DNA of 64,000 nucleotides from Lytechinus variegatus. Its lineage: Eukaryota; Echinodermata; Echinoidea; Temnopleuroida; Toxopneustidae. A program made the translations under genes and the position numbers. How positions within the stretch are numbered: the first letter of the stretch is position 1; each line of letters begins with the position of its first letter. The stretch lies in contig NC_054741.1 in assembly GCF_018143015.1 (NCBI RefSeq), positions 18,905,736 through 18,969,735 of the forward strand, written 5' to 3'. Positions 1 to 10,340 of the stretch are shown here, piece by piece. Under the pieces are notes generated by a model that was not told where the DNA came from, searched no databases, and was given only the letters and a program-made list of their open reading frames with translations.

Positions 1-1413
1 GTGGTCTCTAAAAGACTTTGCATTCCTAGGCCACTCCCATCGATGCCTGAATGAAGAAAGCAACAAATGAATAAATAGTATAAAATTGTTTTCTAAAATC
101 AAACATCATATAGAAATTTGTACCACCAGCATATTCTAACAATATTTAAGCCAATTTGTTATTAATTTTTAGCAAGCTGTAAGCAAAGTATAGGAGAGCC
201 AAATCTACAAATGTAATAAGCTCTCAACCTTGTTGGTGAAAAAAAAATCATATTTTTATTTCTGTTATCCTAGTATTTCCAAGGCTATTCTCTTCATTTT
301 TTTTAAAACATACCGAAGATCATCCTTAATATTTACAAAATCCAATTTCTAGGAGGAAAATCCTTAGTGTCACTTTTCCCTTAAAAATTATACCAAATAA
401 GATAAAATCCCACTAATTGTCAGCTCTGTAGGCCAAATGAGGATTTCCGCTGAACTTCAGGGGTTGCAGAGCATTTATTTGATTATTTATATGTAAAAAT
501 ATATCCCCCAATAGATATGCAACATAATGACATTTCATTCATGTGATGAATATATCACATTCTACTATGATCATGAAATTGTCTCAAACTATCAAATCAA
601 AAGAAACACAAGAATTTACCCATTAACTTATGATTTAGAAAAAAAAATATGTTTATATATTTCACATTTCCCTTTTCATTTTGATATCAACCCTTCGTTA
701 AATGCATAGAATAAATGGAATGTGACAAGCACTTAAACAATTATGCCCTATGCTAGATGTAAAAACGTTTCCTTTTTGTTCTTATATCTTGGTGATCATA
801 CAATCTTCACGTTTTTATATTGAAATGCACTGCATATTCTCAGCAACTGTTCTCTGCCGATAAAGCACTGTGATTGGTCGAATCTCTACGACAAAATACC
901 AATTCATGAATATTCATTTCGTACCGGACAAAGCCAACATGGCGAAGAGTTGTTGTTGCTTTTCCAGCAAGGACTCATACACCCTCAAATTTTGTCTTTG
1001 GAAAAGAGCATGAACATAATTATATGCATATTTATTTCTGATAGCATACTCTTCTATGTCATTTGGCATGTAGAATAAACAATATCAAATTATTATTTGA
1101 TTTATCCTAACTTCATATTTAGGCTGTCAAATGTTGGAAAAATGACAAGCAATTTGGGTTGGCGCACTAAAAACTCACACACTTCCACATCCACACTACA
1201 CTGGCGCTGGCCGCGCTTTGCACACCACTCCAACGTCGGCTCAGTTTTCACACGGGTAAAGGCCGGTTGAAAAGCCGACCATGTACCCCGAGACGACAAT
1301 CGCCCTGTGCGGGCGCATAGACACATATACAAAATTGGAAATTTTTGTACTACTTAAACTCATTGAGGAACAATTTACTTACCAGCGAGGGCATCGAATA
1401 ATGCTTGACTCAT
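1..1413 (-). CDS. Partial gene at left edge, first two coding exons; product not recognised
   Basis: Exon 1 is 1413-1383 and reads MSQALFDALA plus one base of the next codon, ending at a consensus GTAAGT donor (1382-1377). A minus-strand acceptor (TTCATTCAG, AG at 48-47) opens a second exon at 46 that supplies the two missing bases. It stays open to the window edge, reading G-IDGSGLGMQSLLETT. The phase match and the lack of stops support joining the two, but 46 bases is little to judge by. The 1.3-kb intron holds a GC-richer patch at about 1160-1330 and is otherwise AT-rich. I do not recognise the protein: its start is small, hydrophobic and glycine-containing, with no visible signal peptide. 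The rest lies to the left of the window, so neither length nor family can be judged. Confidence 0.42.
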
Positions 1414-3503
1414 CTTATCGCAAAATGTGTCAACTTTGATTCCAGAATTATAAATAAAACATGCGAAAATGAGACAAAGTTCCAGACAGTTGGGTACCGC
1501 GGCAGGGCGTAAAACGAATCGCGAAGCTCAAATCAATTATGCAAATTGGATTGTAAAATGCATATTTATGAGGTTGTGCCCCTTGTGAATGTCATTATTG
1601 GATTTTAGAATAAGATTCATTTCCAAGTAGAAAAAAAGAGAGACATTCCAGTAAATATCTTAGATGGTGAATATGAGTAGTACATGGGTGAAAATGAGAA
1701 GTGCATGTATGCTGTCATTTGGGGGAAAATGGCATGAGGTCTATTATCTAGTAGCTTTAGAATGAAATTTGATCCATTATCAATTTGAGGGGGGTTCTTA
1801 TTTTTATTTGGCAACTAGTCAAATTTGACTATTTTAAATGTGGTGATATATGTAGAAAGAAAAATTAATTATAAAAAATAAAATAAAATTGAATTCTTCA
1901 ATGATATGAATTCTATTTTTGTATTTTTCGCAGGCAAATATGTCTGCTATAATGCATTTTTAAAATCTGATTTCCTTTTAAATCCAATGAATTACAATCT
2001 TTTAGATTCAGCAAATTACATTATCTTTTATTATATGCACACCCATTCCATTAATGTACTTGAAACTACCATCTACAAAGAAATTGAAGACAAATTACTC
2101 GAAATGAGGGCATTTGGAGGCTTGAGATTGGACCATTGAAATGACTCCAACAATGTGATCTTGTTGTCATTCATGTTTTGTCACTTATTTTTAAGGGAGG
2201 GGGGGTATTAACATAATTCCATTGACACATATACATCATTTGTCACTCAGACTGCAAAATATACTAACAATCTGTGCTAAGGATAAAAAACAGCAATTAA
2301 TTTCCCTTGTTAGGGCATAGGATTTTTAATTATCTGTAATTCTTTACAGATAAATAAAATGTACACTAATGATTTTTCTCCCACAAATAATTTTTTGCAA
2401 TTAATGAAATTGGTTTAGCCCTCACATTACAAATTTTAGAAAGAGTGTTATCACAGCAGTATCAATTATTCATGTGGATGAACTGTGTATAGTGCTCAGT
2501 GACATATCCAACCCCTTAATTCCCACTTTTCTTCATACAATTCAATAAGGAATGTCTTATAGAACTATGAAGTAATAATATTGTAATATAATAAAAGAGT
2601 TCCCTTGGAAAAATACTACTGTGTAAAGTGCTCTTGCTACAAGTTGGCAATATGAGAGTTAAACAATTTTTAATTCATGTCAAAATTTGTGGAATTTCAA
2701 TTTTTAATTGTCTATTTTCAAAACAAACTACCAATGCTACTACATGTATGTTACCTAGGTTGGATTCCACTTTAAGAAACGTATGAGAGGAGCTTAACTA
2801 CATGAACAAACAAATAAGACTAAGTTTCCAGATAATGAAGATATAATTAGTCAGATCAGTGTAAAATCATCATTTTATTTCCATTGCATGTACACAAATA
2901 TCAAAGACATGGAAACACAGACACAAAACAACATTTAATACAAAAATAGTGATATTTCCCCAAAGAAGATACGATGAATTGGTATTAAATGATAATGAAT
3001 GATAACATTAATATCATGTTGAGTTGATCAGAAAGATCTCATAATAACTAAAGCATGATGTGTTTTACATGATATTGTTTAAATTTGAAAACATACTGAA
3101 TTTGAACTTAAAGGCAGGCTAAGTTTACCACAACTACAAGTTGATTTGAACAAAAATAGAGAAAATCATACTGGTATAACCCTAAATATTTATATCAAAA
3201 TCAGATGGAAAATAAGTTTCACTTAGTTTCATAAACGTAAAGCACAATACATGGGTGGTATACAAATGAGGGAGCTGGCAAAATCACACACTCAGCATTC
3301 CTAGTGTATTTATTATAGACTAAAAAAAAATTTCTAATTGAATCACAGTAAGTTACAATTATGAAGATTTACATGTTTAAGGAGTCCAAATATAATTCAT
3401 GTTAATTCAGAAAATCCATTCCATGAATTTAAATTAGGGTGGACATTTCCTTTTAAAAGTAAATGGTGAAATCTAATTTTAACCTGTTTTATTCAGGCAG
3501 TTA
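1414..3503. other. Non-coding stretch between the left partial gene and a foldback element
   Basis: The sequence is AT-rich and full of stops in all frames. It should contain the promoter of the left partial gene just upstream of 1413. I see no convincing exon, RNA gene or complete repeat. TTTATT at about 2876 would be AATAAA on the minus strand, but nothing links it to a transcript. Confidence 0.4.
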
Positions 3504-3504
3504 T

Positions 3505-4100
3505 TAAAGGGCAAGTCCACCCAAGAAAAAAGTAGATTTGAATCAATTTCAAAAATCAAACAAGAATAATGCTGTAAATTTCATTTAAGTTAGAAGGAAA
3601 ATAAGAAAGTTATGACAATTTAAATTTTCGCTTATTTTTCTCAAAACAGATCTATGCTCAGTGATATGCAAATGAGAGTCGATGATGTCACTCATTCACT
3701 ATTTCTTTAGTTTTTTTTTATGTTTGAATTATACAATATTTCAATTTTTATGTTTTTGACAATTAGGGCCCTCTTGTTTGAACCACAAACTGTTAAAACA
3801 ATCAAATTCCACAAGTTCAGAGAGGAATGAAACTTTGTTTCACATGACGAGGAAAAATTCAAATATTTCATATAACAAAATTTACAAAAGAAATAGTGAG
3901 TGTGTGATGTCATGGGTCCCTTTATTTACATACTGACCAGGATGTGCATCATAACTGTTTTGTGCAATTTAACGAAACTTTAAAATGTCATAACTTTCTT
4001 ATTTTAGATCCAATTTTGATGAAATTTTCAGGGTTATGCTTGTTTGAATTTTCCCTTTCTATTCAAATCATCCTTTTGTTGGGGTGGACTTGTCCTTTGA
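3505..4100. mobile_element. Foldback MITE, 'GGACAAGTCCACC' family, copy 1
   Basis: The left end starts AAAGGGCAAGTCCACC and the right end is the inverted form GGTGGACTTGTCCTTT. The inverted arms run about 130 bp and include the shared stretch AAGAAAGTTATGACA and its complement. Two more copies lie at 30255-30855 and 45231-45838, and a lone right end at about 20612-20630. There is no coding capacity. The ends abut TTAA-like sequence, which recalls TTAA-targeting transposons, but the superfamily is not settled. Confidence 0.8.
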
Positions 4101-4113
4101 TAACCTTTAGATA

Positions 4114-4283
4114 TTAAGACCCTGTTCTCATCTACTTTCTTAAACTGGTTTAAACCAATTCAGAAGATCAATGATTTGGAAAACCACCTAAGGTCGCTTA
4201 CAATACTGCTTCAAGTGTTCCCATTACACATTAAACTGGTCTCCACTAAACTGGTTTAAGAAAATAGATGACAACGGGTCTTA
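4114..4283. mobile_element. Short palindromic MITE (about 170 bp)
   Basis: The ends are imperfect inverted copies: AAGACCCTGTTCTCATCTA on the left and TAGATGACAACGGGTCTTA on the right. Both arms carry the internal word AAACTGGTTTAA. It sits a few bases from the previous element and has no coding capacity. Confidence 0.7.
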
Positions 4284-4284
4284 G

Positions 4285-6011
4285 ATGATGTAACAAAATT
4301 TGGATCACTTTATTAACATCATTCTGTCCTTCTCGTAAGACAGGGAAGCTTTGAAGAAGTAAAAATGCATAATCATTAGACATACATCAATGACAGGTGT
4401 ACATGTATGTAAATAAAAATTACATGAAGTGATCTATATATGGTACAGCACATGATCAAATCAAGCGGTGCTCTTAATGCACAGTTTGTACAGGATATAC
4501 TACCCATATATTTGGCATCTTATCAATATGTACAAATCAATATCAGATCTAACTCAGGCACACACAATCTTGACAGTATATGTGTGAAAGTTGAAGTGAG
4601 GGAAAAAGAGAAAACATACAACGCCCCGTGGTTTTTTAATTTTCTAACTTGAGATTTGAACTATATAATATAGAGTGTTGGCTTATTGTTACAACACAAT
4701 CTTCATATCTCATGTTTTCACCACAAAACATTTTCCCTCTTTTCCCACAATGAAAAATAAATCAAAAGAATTGATTTTAAACTCTTACAATTTTCATCAA
4801 AAAGAATGGTCTTAAGGCATAGCAAGATTATAATTTGAAATGATTATCTTCATTTTATAACACTACAATTACTATTGCAATTAAATGAAGTATATAATTG
4901 ATGGAAAGTCATAGTCTATGTTCAATAAAAGTTTAGAGACTACTATATTGTCCTTACAAAATCTCTTCATATCAAGGAATAATAACATCCATGCTCATAT
5001 CTAATCAAATTCAACAATGGCTGTGGTTTGATCTCAGACTCTTGGCCAAAATTTTGTAATCAAAAGGACTGTAACCCATGAATATCATTGATGCATTTGC
5101 ATATTGCTTAAAATTTACATTTAGGGGCGGCAGAACAAGGGGGGGGGGGTCAGTTTCTTTTAATAAAAGTGTCAACAAATGGAAAATTACCATCCGATTG
5201 TGTTTTTTTTTTGCATGGTCAGTCCCCTTGAAAACCAATTCACGACCCCTGCCACTATCAACCAATGAGAATCAATATTTGAAAACTGATCGCAAACCTT
5301 TATATTATGGAGCCTTGCTCAGGAAAAAAAAATTTGGTGAAGCAGGGATAGGAATGGAAATTAATGCATTCCGAATATAGATATCAAACTTTTTTTCGAT
5401 TGGAATTACAAGAATAATTGTCTTTCAGAGTGGCCCATGAGTGATGAAAGCAGGTCCCACGGATCTCTCCTTATTACAAATACATGTAACCTCGAATCTG
5501 AAAATAAATGGGATTTAAAGAGAACTGTTTACTTCTATATACGTATATTTGAAAGAATATCATTGACTCTATAGCAATATTATTACTTAAAACAATCTCT
5601 TTTATTGGTATATATATTTGAGACCTTATACATGTAGCAATGTTATTACTTTTATGATTTTGTTAATTTTCAATGAGTTATATGGCAAAACAAGAGAAAA
5701 ATGACTAGAGAAACAATAATTGAATTTAATAATAAAAAGAGTATTGATTATTAATGCAGTGTTGCCTGGCTCTAATATGGAAATCTGAAATGTTTATGTT
5801 AAATATATCAAATTATGTATGATATAATATAGTTTGAAAAAGATCTTTACGTTTTAAGGGTATGTTAATAACATCAATTATGTCTTGTAATTATCGGTAT
5901 CTATGTCTATAAACAATAGAAAAAACTATTTTTTCAACTGAATCTCAGATTACAATATAATTAAATTCACATTAATATCTGAAACTAAAGAGATAGGTTA
6001 CCTGGATGTTA
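4285..6011 (-). other. Region downstream of STMP1, probably holding its 3' UTR
   Basis: No coding exon is seen. The STMP1 transcript must end here or further left. TTTATT at 5601-5606 (AATAAA on the minus strand), about 410 bp after the stop, is the nearest candidate polyadenylation signal; another is at 4309-4314. A poly-G tract lies at about 5141-5149. The 3' end is a guess from the signal word alone. Confidence 0.3.
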
Positions 6012-9000
6012 TCATGACTCCTTCTTGTCATCCTTCTTCTCATACTTCTTGGCAGTTTCTTTGAACGTTGTCAGAAGGTTGCCTACATCTGGAATCTAAG
6101 TGAATCAACAATATAAACACTTATCAAAATTATACAAAACAAGGGATTGTGAACTGATTTATCAATGCTTCAAAATTTTAAGCCAGCCCACAGAGAGTTC
6201 AAATATTTCATTTTGAGGCTACATTGGTGTAAATTGTGGCTCTCAGTAATGGGTAAACTGAATAACATCTGGAAAAATGTACCAACAATACCAGGAGCTG
6301 ACTTGACTCACGCGCCTCGAATACACTCAGAATTATATGGATCAAAATCATGAAAGCAAAACCTTCATTATTAATGTGTGGGTGGGATACTGTAAAGAAT
6401 TGTGATGCTTAATTGCATGAATCATATAACTTACATCGTAATGCTGGGAGAGATATACACCAAACACAGTTCCTGATGCAAATCCAACCTGCATGAGAAA
6501 AGGGAAAGATTATGAGGAACCCAAAATATTATTTTATGACAAATACAGGCTTAGTTTCTGAATGGTGGTCCAAGGGAATTTCGATAGATTTGCGGAATGG
6601 GGGGGGGGGGTAGGTTATACATCCTGTAATGAAAACATATTGATATTTTTTATATATTATGTATTTATAACTCTGACACCAAAAATTTTATATTTGAATT
6701 ACTATTCTTTTTTATTTTCATTGTTTCTTTAAAAAACATGGTCTTGGACTCTTCGACATTTGGCATTTAAAAATTCATGGGGGAAGGGGTCAGTCACCCT
6801 TCATATTATCACCCCCCCCCCCTTGTGTCACATTGCCCCAGGGTTACTGTGAAAAGCTGTCATTGTACAGTTTAGGCCTATACTGCATTTATCATCGATC
6901 TATACACAACAAAAAAAGTAAGTCCCCCCTTAAACAAACATCAATAATTTCCGAACCAATGCGAGTTTTTAGTATATTTTTACATGAGCGTGTAGGTAAT
7001 TTTACAAGCTACCCTCTGAGTAAATGTTGTGGACTTATTTTGCGTCATGCTTCAGTGAGCACCCTCAGAAGGCAAAAATGTCACTTTTCAAAAGTAACAA
7101 GCCAAATATCATGACTTTGATTCCATTTTACTGGAACTAATTCCTCATTCTTATCATGAAAAATAGTCAGAAGGCTTGTAAAAGGTACTTTTAAAAGTAC
7201 GATACAACTGTTTGGCTAAATTTCACGGTTGAATAAACACAAGTCCAAATTTGCAATAATTGGATTTTTTACACAATTAATCAGTAAGAATGAAAGAATA
7301 TGATGACAGTTATTTTTGGGAAGAGTATCTACAACAATATTTATCGTTTCACGGTTCAATGAACATTTAATAATTTAAACAAAAAGTATGATTTTCAAAT
7401 ATCTAAGTATTGTTTCATTTGGGTAACTGAAAATGATCTTTTTTCAACTTTTTCGTTATGTTCACGACCATTTAACATGCTTCAATGATTCAAAGGCGTT
7501 TAATTAAATATTCATTCTTGAATGAACATGTGGAATGTGATGCTCTCTTTTTTACATTATTGGAAAAAATGCAATTCATAACTTTGGATATCTGTTAAAA
7601 ACCTCCTTGCATAGTTCATTTGATTTGATTTTTATGAAAATCCCGATGATAAATGCATCAGTGAGCACACAATATTCGAAAATTATGCAAATGAGAAGAA
7701 AGTTCAAAGCCTTGGCCCCACTCTGTGCCGTATTGGTAATTTTGGTGTGCGCACCTTTTGGATAGTGTTACTCTGAAGCCATGTGCGAAGTTTCATGAAA
7801 TAACTGTTGGCAGAAGTAGCAAAAACCGTCCATGAAACAAACCCTCATTTCATATTTGTGAAAATTTTGACTTCTTCTCTCATAGACTTGTGTACATTAT
7901 GGGTGCATATGTTTAAGAATAAGTAACCCCTCATTCAATATGGTGGAACTTTTTTTCAAGGCTGTCTTTAGCAATGTCATTTGGCAGTAATGTTTATCAA
8001 CGTATGGGCAGAATTCTGTGCAAAAATGAAATCGATATGTTTATTCATGGATGAGTGAGCACGCATCAAAGTGGGAAAATTGGTATTTTCAATGTCACAG
8101 ACTCATTTTAAATGGTAATAAAGTGAATATTGAGGGCAAATTCGGTTTCAAATGTTTTTGTTTTATCATCCATCATTTCTATCACCACACACTTTCCGAA
8201 CTTAAAACCTTTTCATGGTTGAGCGAGCACATTCGAAAACTTAGGAATGAATATTCTTTATACGGCATAAATGTATTCTTTTTGTAACAATTTCTCAGTT
8301 TAATCAGTTCTCAGTTTAATCAGTTTAATTTATGGGCAAATTAGTGGTGGACCCAGAATTTTAAAATGGGGGAGGGGCCTATAATCGGGGGAGCCACCAA
8401 CATTTTCAAATTTTAACATGATCTAACAAGTTGTAAAGGATACTACCACAACCCCCTATGATGATACGTCACAATACAGGGGCCGCGGAACAGTTTTCAA
8501 AGGGGAAATGGAGCTGAGCCAAAAGTGGGAGGGTGGGGGCTGACCATGCAAAAAAGTCACAATCGTATGGTGATTTTTATATTTTTGTACATGCTTTTTG
8601 AAAAAAGTGGGGGGGGGCTGAACCCCCTTCCCCGCTTCCGTGCCCCCTGCAATACAATGTGCTCAATCAACCATGAACATACGATATCAAAATTGTGTGT
8701 GAGTGGCTAAATGATGGATAGTAAACCAGTATAACACCAAAAAATTCACCTAAAAAACAACTTTTGTCCAACATTATATTTGCACAATCTGAAACACGAC
8801 TCTTGTGACTTTAAAAAATGGTCACTTCTAATTCAATCTTTGATTACTCATGCATGAATCAACCGATCAATCTCATATTTCCACAGGAGTTGCCTAATGA
8901 GTGTGGAAAACCACCTACGAAATATCATATCTCAAAATAATTCCGTTCAAAAGTTACAGCAATTTGATTTAGGGGGGACTTACTTTTTTTGTTGTGTATA

Positions 9001-9962
9001 TTTTAGTCAATTCAATCAATTTATTATTAATTCCAATTGAAACATAGATGGAGCTCGACTCTGTCAGAACTCAGAACATGACTGGACCAAACATGAAAAA
9101 TAACGTGCCCTATTGTGATGCATGGTATCCACTCGTCACTGTAAGTGCCCCCCCCCCCCCCCCCCGGCTTTTAATTTAGTGTCGTTACTCGTTTCTGGAC
9201 TTTTAAATCAAATCATGTCAAATTGTTGATTGAGGAATACTATTGTGGGGTTGAAATAATACAGTTCATCGGGAAATTAAATGTTCAACTGATGATGGGA
9301 ATAAGCTCAATCACACATTATACAGAAGCAAATGGAGAGGAGAAGAGGGAACTTAACTTGAAAGACACAGGAACAAAATAGAACTTAACTCGATGAAGTC
9401 TGATAGTGCACTGTTTATTTGCTGGGCTAAATTGCCTCAGCTAAACTCATAATGGCAATACAAAATTATTTAAATTACACAAAATCAACCAATGAAAATT
9501 AAGAGAATGGAGGAGCCAACTGGAAGTGGAAAAGTCTAATTCATAAAAATAACCAATAAGAGATAGAGGATGGAGATGAATAAGATGTTGGGATGATTAC
9601 ATAATAAGAATGTTGAACAAAAGAATCAGATGTGGGAATGTAATGAATGAACACATCTGAATAGGAAAGGAATGACAGAACTAGATTGAAAGTCAAATGT
9701 AAATGGATGACAACAGAAGCATCAGGAATGTAAACAAAGCTGAACTAAATACCAAAGCTTGAACTGTAAATAACCAACTACTAAGGGATACAAAATGTCA
9801 AAATAACAGTCCTACACCATGTACACTAGTATTACTAGACTTGTCTTTTTTAGTTTGCGAACAACATAACAAATATGCATATAATGACAGAGAGAGAGGG
9901 GGGGGAGGGAGAGAAGACAAATGGTTAGGACTAGCTCTGCTTACCAAAAATCCAAGGGCCAT
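6012..9962 (-). CDS. STMP1: Short transmembrane mitochondrial protein 1 (STMP1 / mitolamban micropeptide)
   Basis: Three coding exons: 9962-9945 (MALGFL), 6488-6435 (VGFASG...SQHYD) and 6095-6012 (IPDVGN...KKES, stop TGA). Both introns are phase 0 with GT..AG borders (donors GTAAGC and GTAAGT). The product is 51 residues; vertebrate STMP1 is 47. It has the family layout: a hydrophobic glycine-patterned segment at about residues 2-18, then a Y-L-x-Q-x-Y-D-I-P motif (residues 18-26), then a lysine-rich tail ending KKYEKKDDKKES. The family is known as a single-pass mitochondrial inner-membrane micropeptide linked to respiratory-chain function. The start at 9962 has a good context (AAACATGG) and is the only ATG placing the donor in phase. 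Exon 1 is only 18 coding bases, so gene finders would probably miss it. The gene lies head to head with PDCD5. Recognition is by motif and layout, not by alignment. Confidence 0.88.
6901..9000. mobile_element. Non-coding mariner-like TIR element in STMP1 intron 1 (about 2.1 kb)
   Basis: The terminal inverted repeats are about 33 bp and nearly perfect, beginning TATACACAACAAAAAAAGTA on the left and mirrored at 8968-9000. The outermost TA would fit a TA target duplication, as for Tc1/mariner. No transposase ORF is visible. The word GTGAGCAC (or GCGAGCAC) recurs inside at about 7056, 7661, 8055 and 8223. A stretch at about 8340-8660 looks like a separate repeat inserted here ('gtggacccagaatttt...ggggg' type, also near 26665 and 52640). 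The element lies wholly in the intron between STMP1 coding exons 1 and 2. Confidence 0.75.
9099..9177. mobile_element. Solo end of the 'CCCGGGGGCCACTT' MITE family
   Basis: This matches the right end of the elements at 39013-39585 and 48231-48770: GCATGGTATCCACTCGT followed by a C-rich run and GGCTTTTA. Only about 80 bp remain, and the run of C is expanded. Confidence 0.6.
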
Positions 9963-10340
9963 GTTTGTCGACCTGCTTTATTTAAATTGTTCCAACTATG
10001 AAAACAGCAAACGCGAACAGGACAAGGTGGGACTGAACGATCACTTCACTATGCAGATTCGAGGCGAAATTTTCATGAAATTATCATCGAAATCGATCAA
10101 AACAAATCAGACTTTTATCCTTTACGAGCTAATAATCTCATACTACAACTGATAATTTTCATCTAGATCTTGATCTATTATTATATTAACGCCTCTGATT
10201 GAAGATTAAGTGATAATGATCAGTGACACTGCTGCAATCAATTCCAGACGACCTCACGCTATTTCTATTCGCCTTCGCTTCAAGTTCAACGAAATCGTCG
10301 ATAATTTTGTTAAATTCGACCGTCAAAAGTAGAATCAAAG
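9963..10340. promoter_or_regulatory. Putative bidirectional promoter between STMP1 and PDCD5
   Basis: Only 378 bp separate the two start codons, which point away from each other. Both 5' UTRs and a core promoter must fit here unless an unseen upstream non-coding exon exists. The DNA is less AT-rich than its flanks around 10230-10320 and shows no obvious TATA box. Shared regulation is inferred from geometry alone. Confidence 0.6.

Noticed and set aside
940-1012. Short plus-strand frame MAKSCCCFSSK... with a CCAAT-like word upstream
   Set aside because: It stops after 24 codons, has no donor in a useful place, and lies inside the intron of the left partial gene. Too little to support a gene.
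1102-1332. 76-codon minus-strand frame in a GC-richer patch
   Set aside because: No splice sites connect it in phase to the neighbouring exons, and its composition resembles part of the MITE near 19.3 kb.
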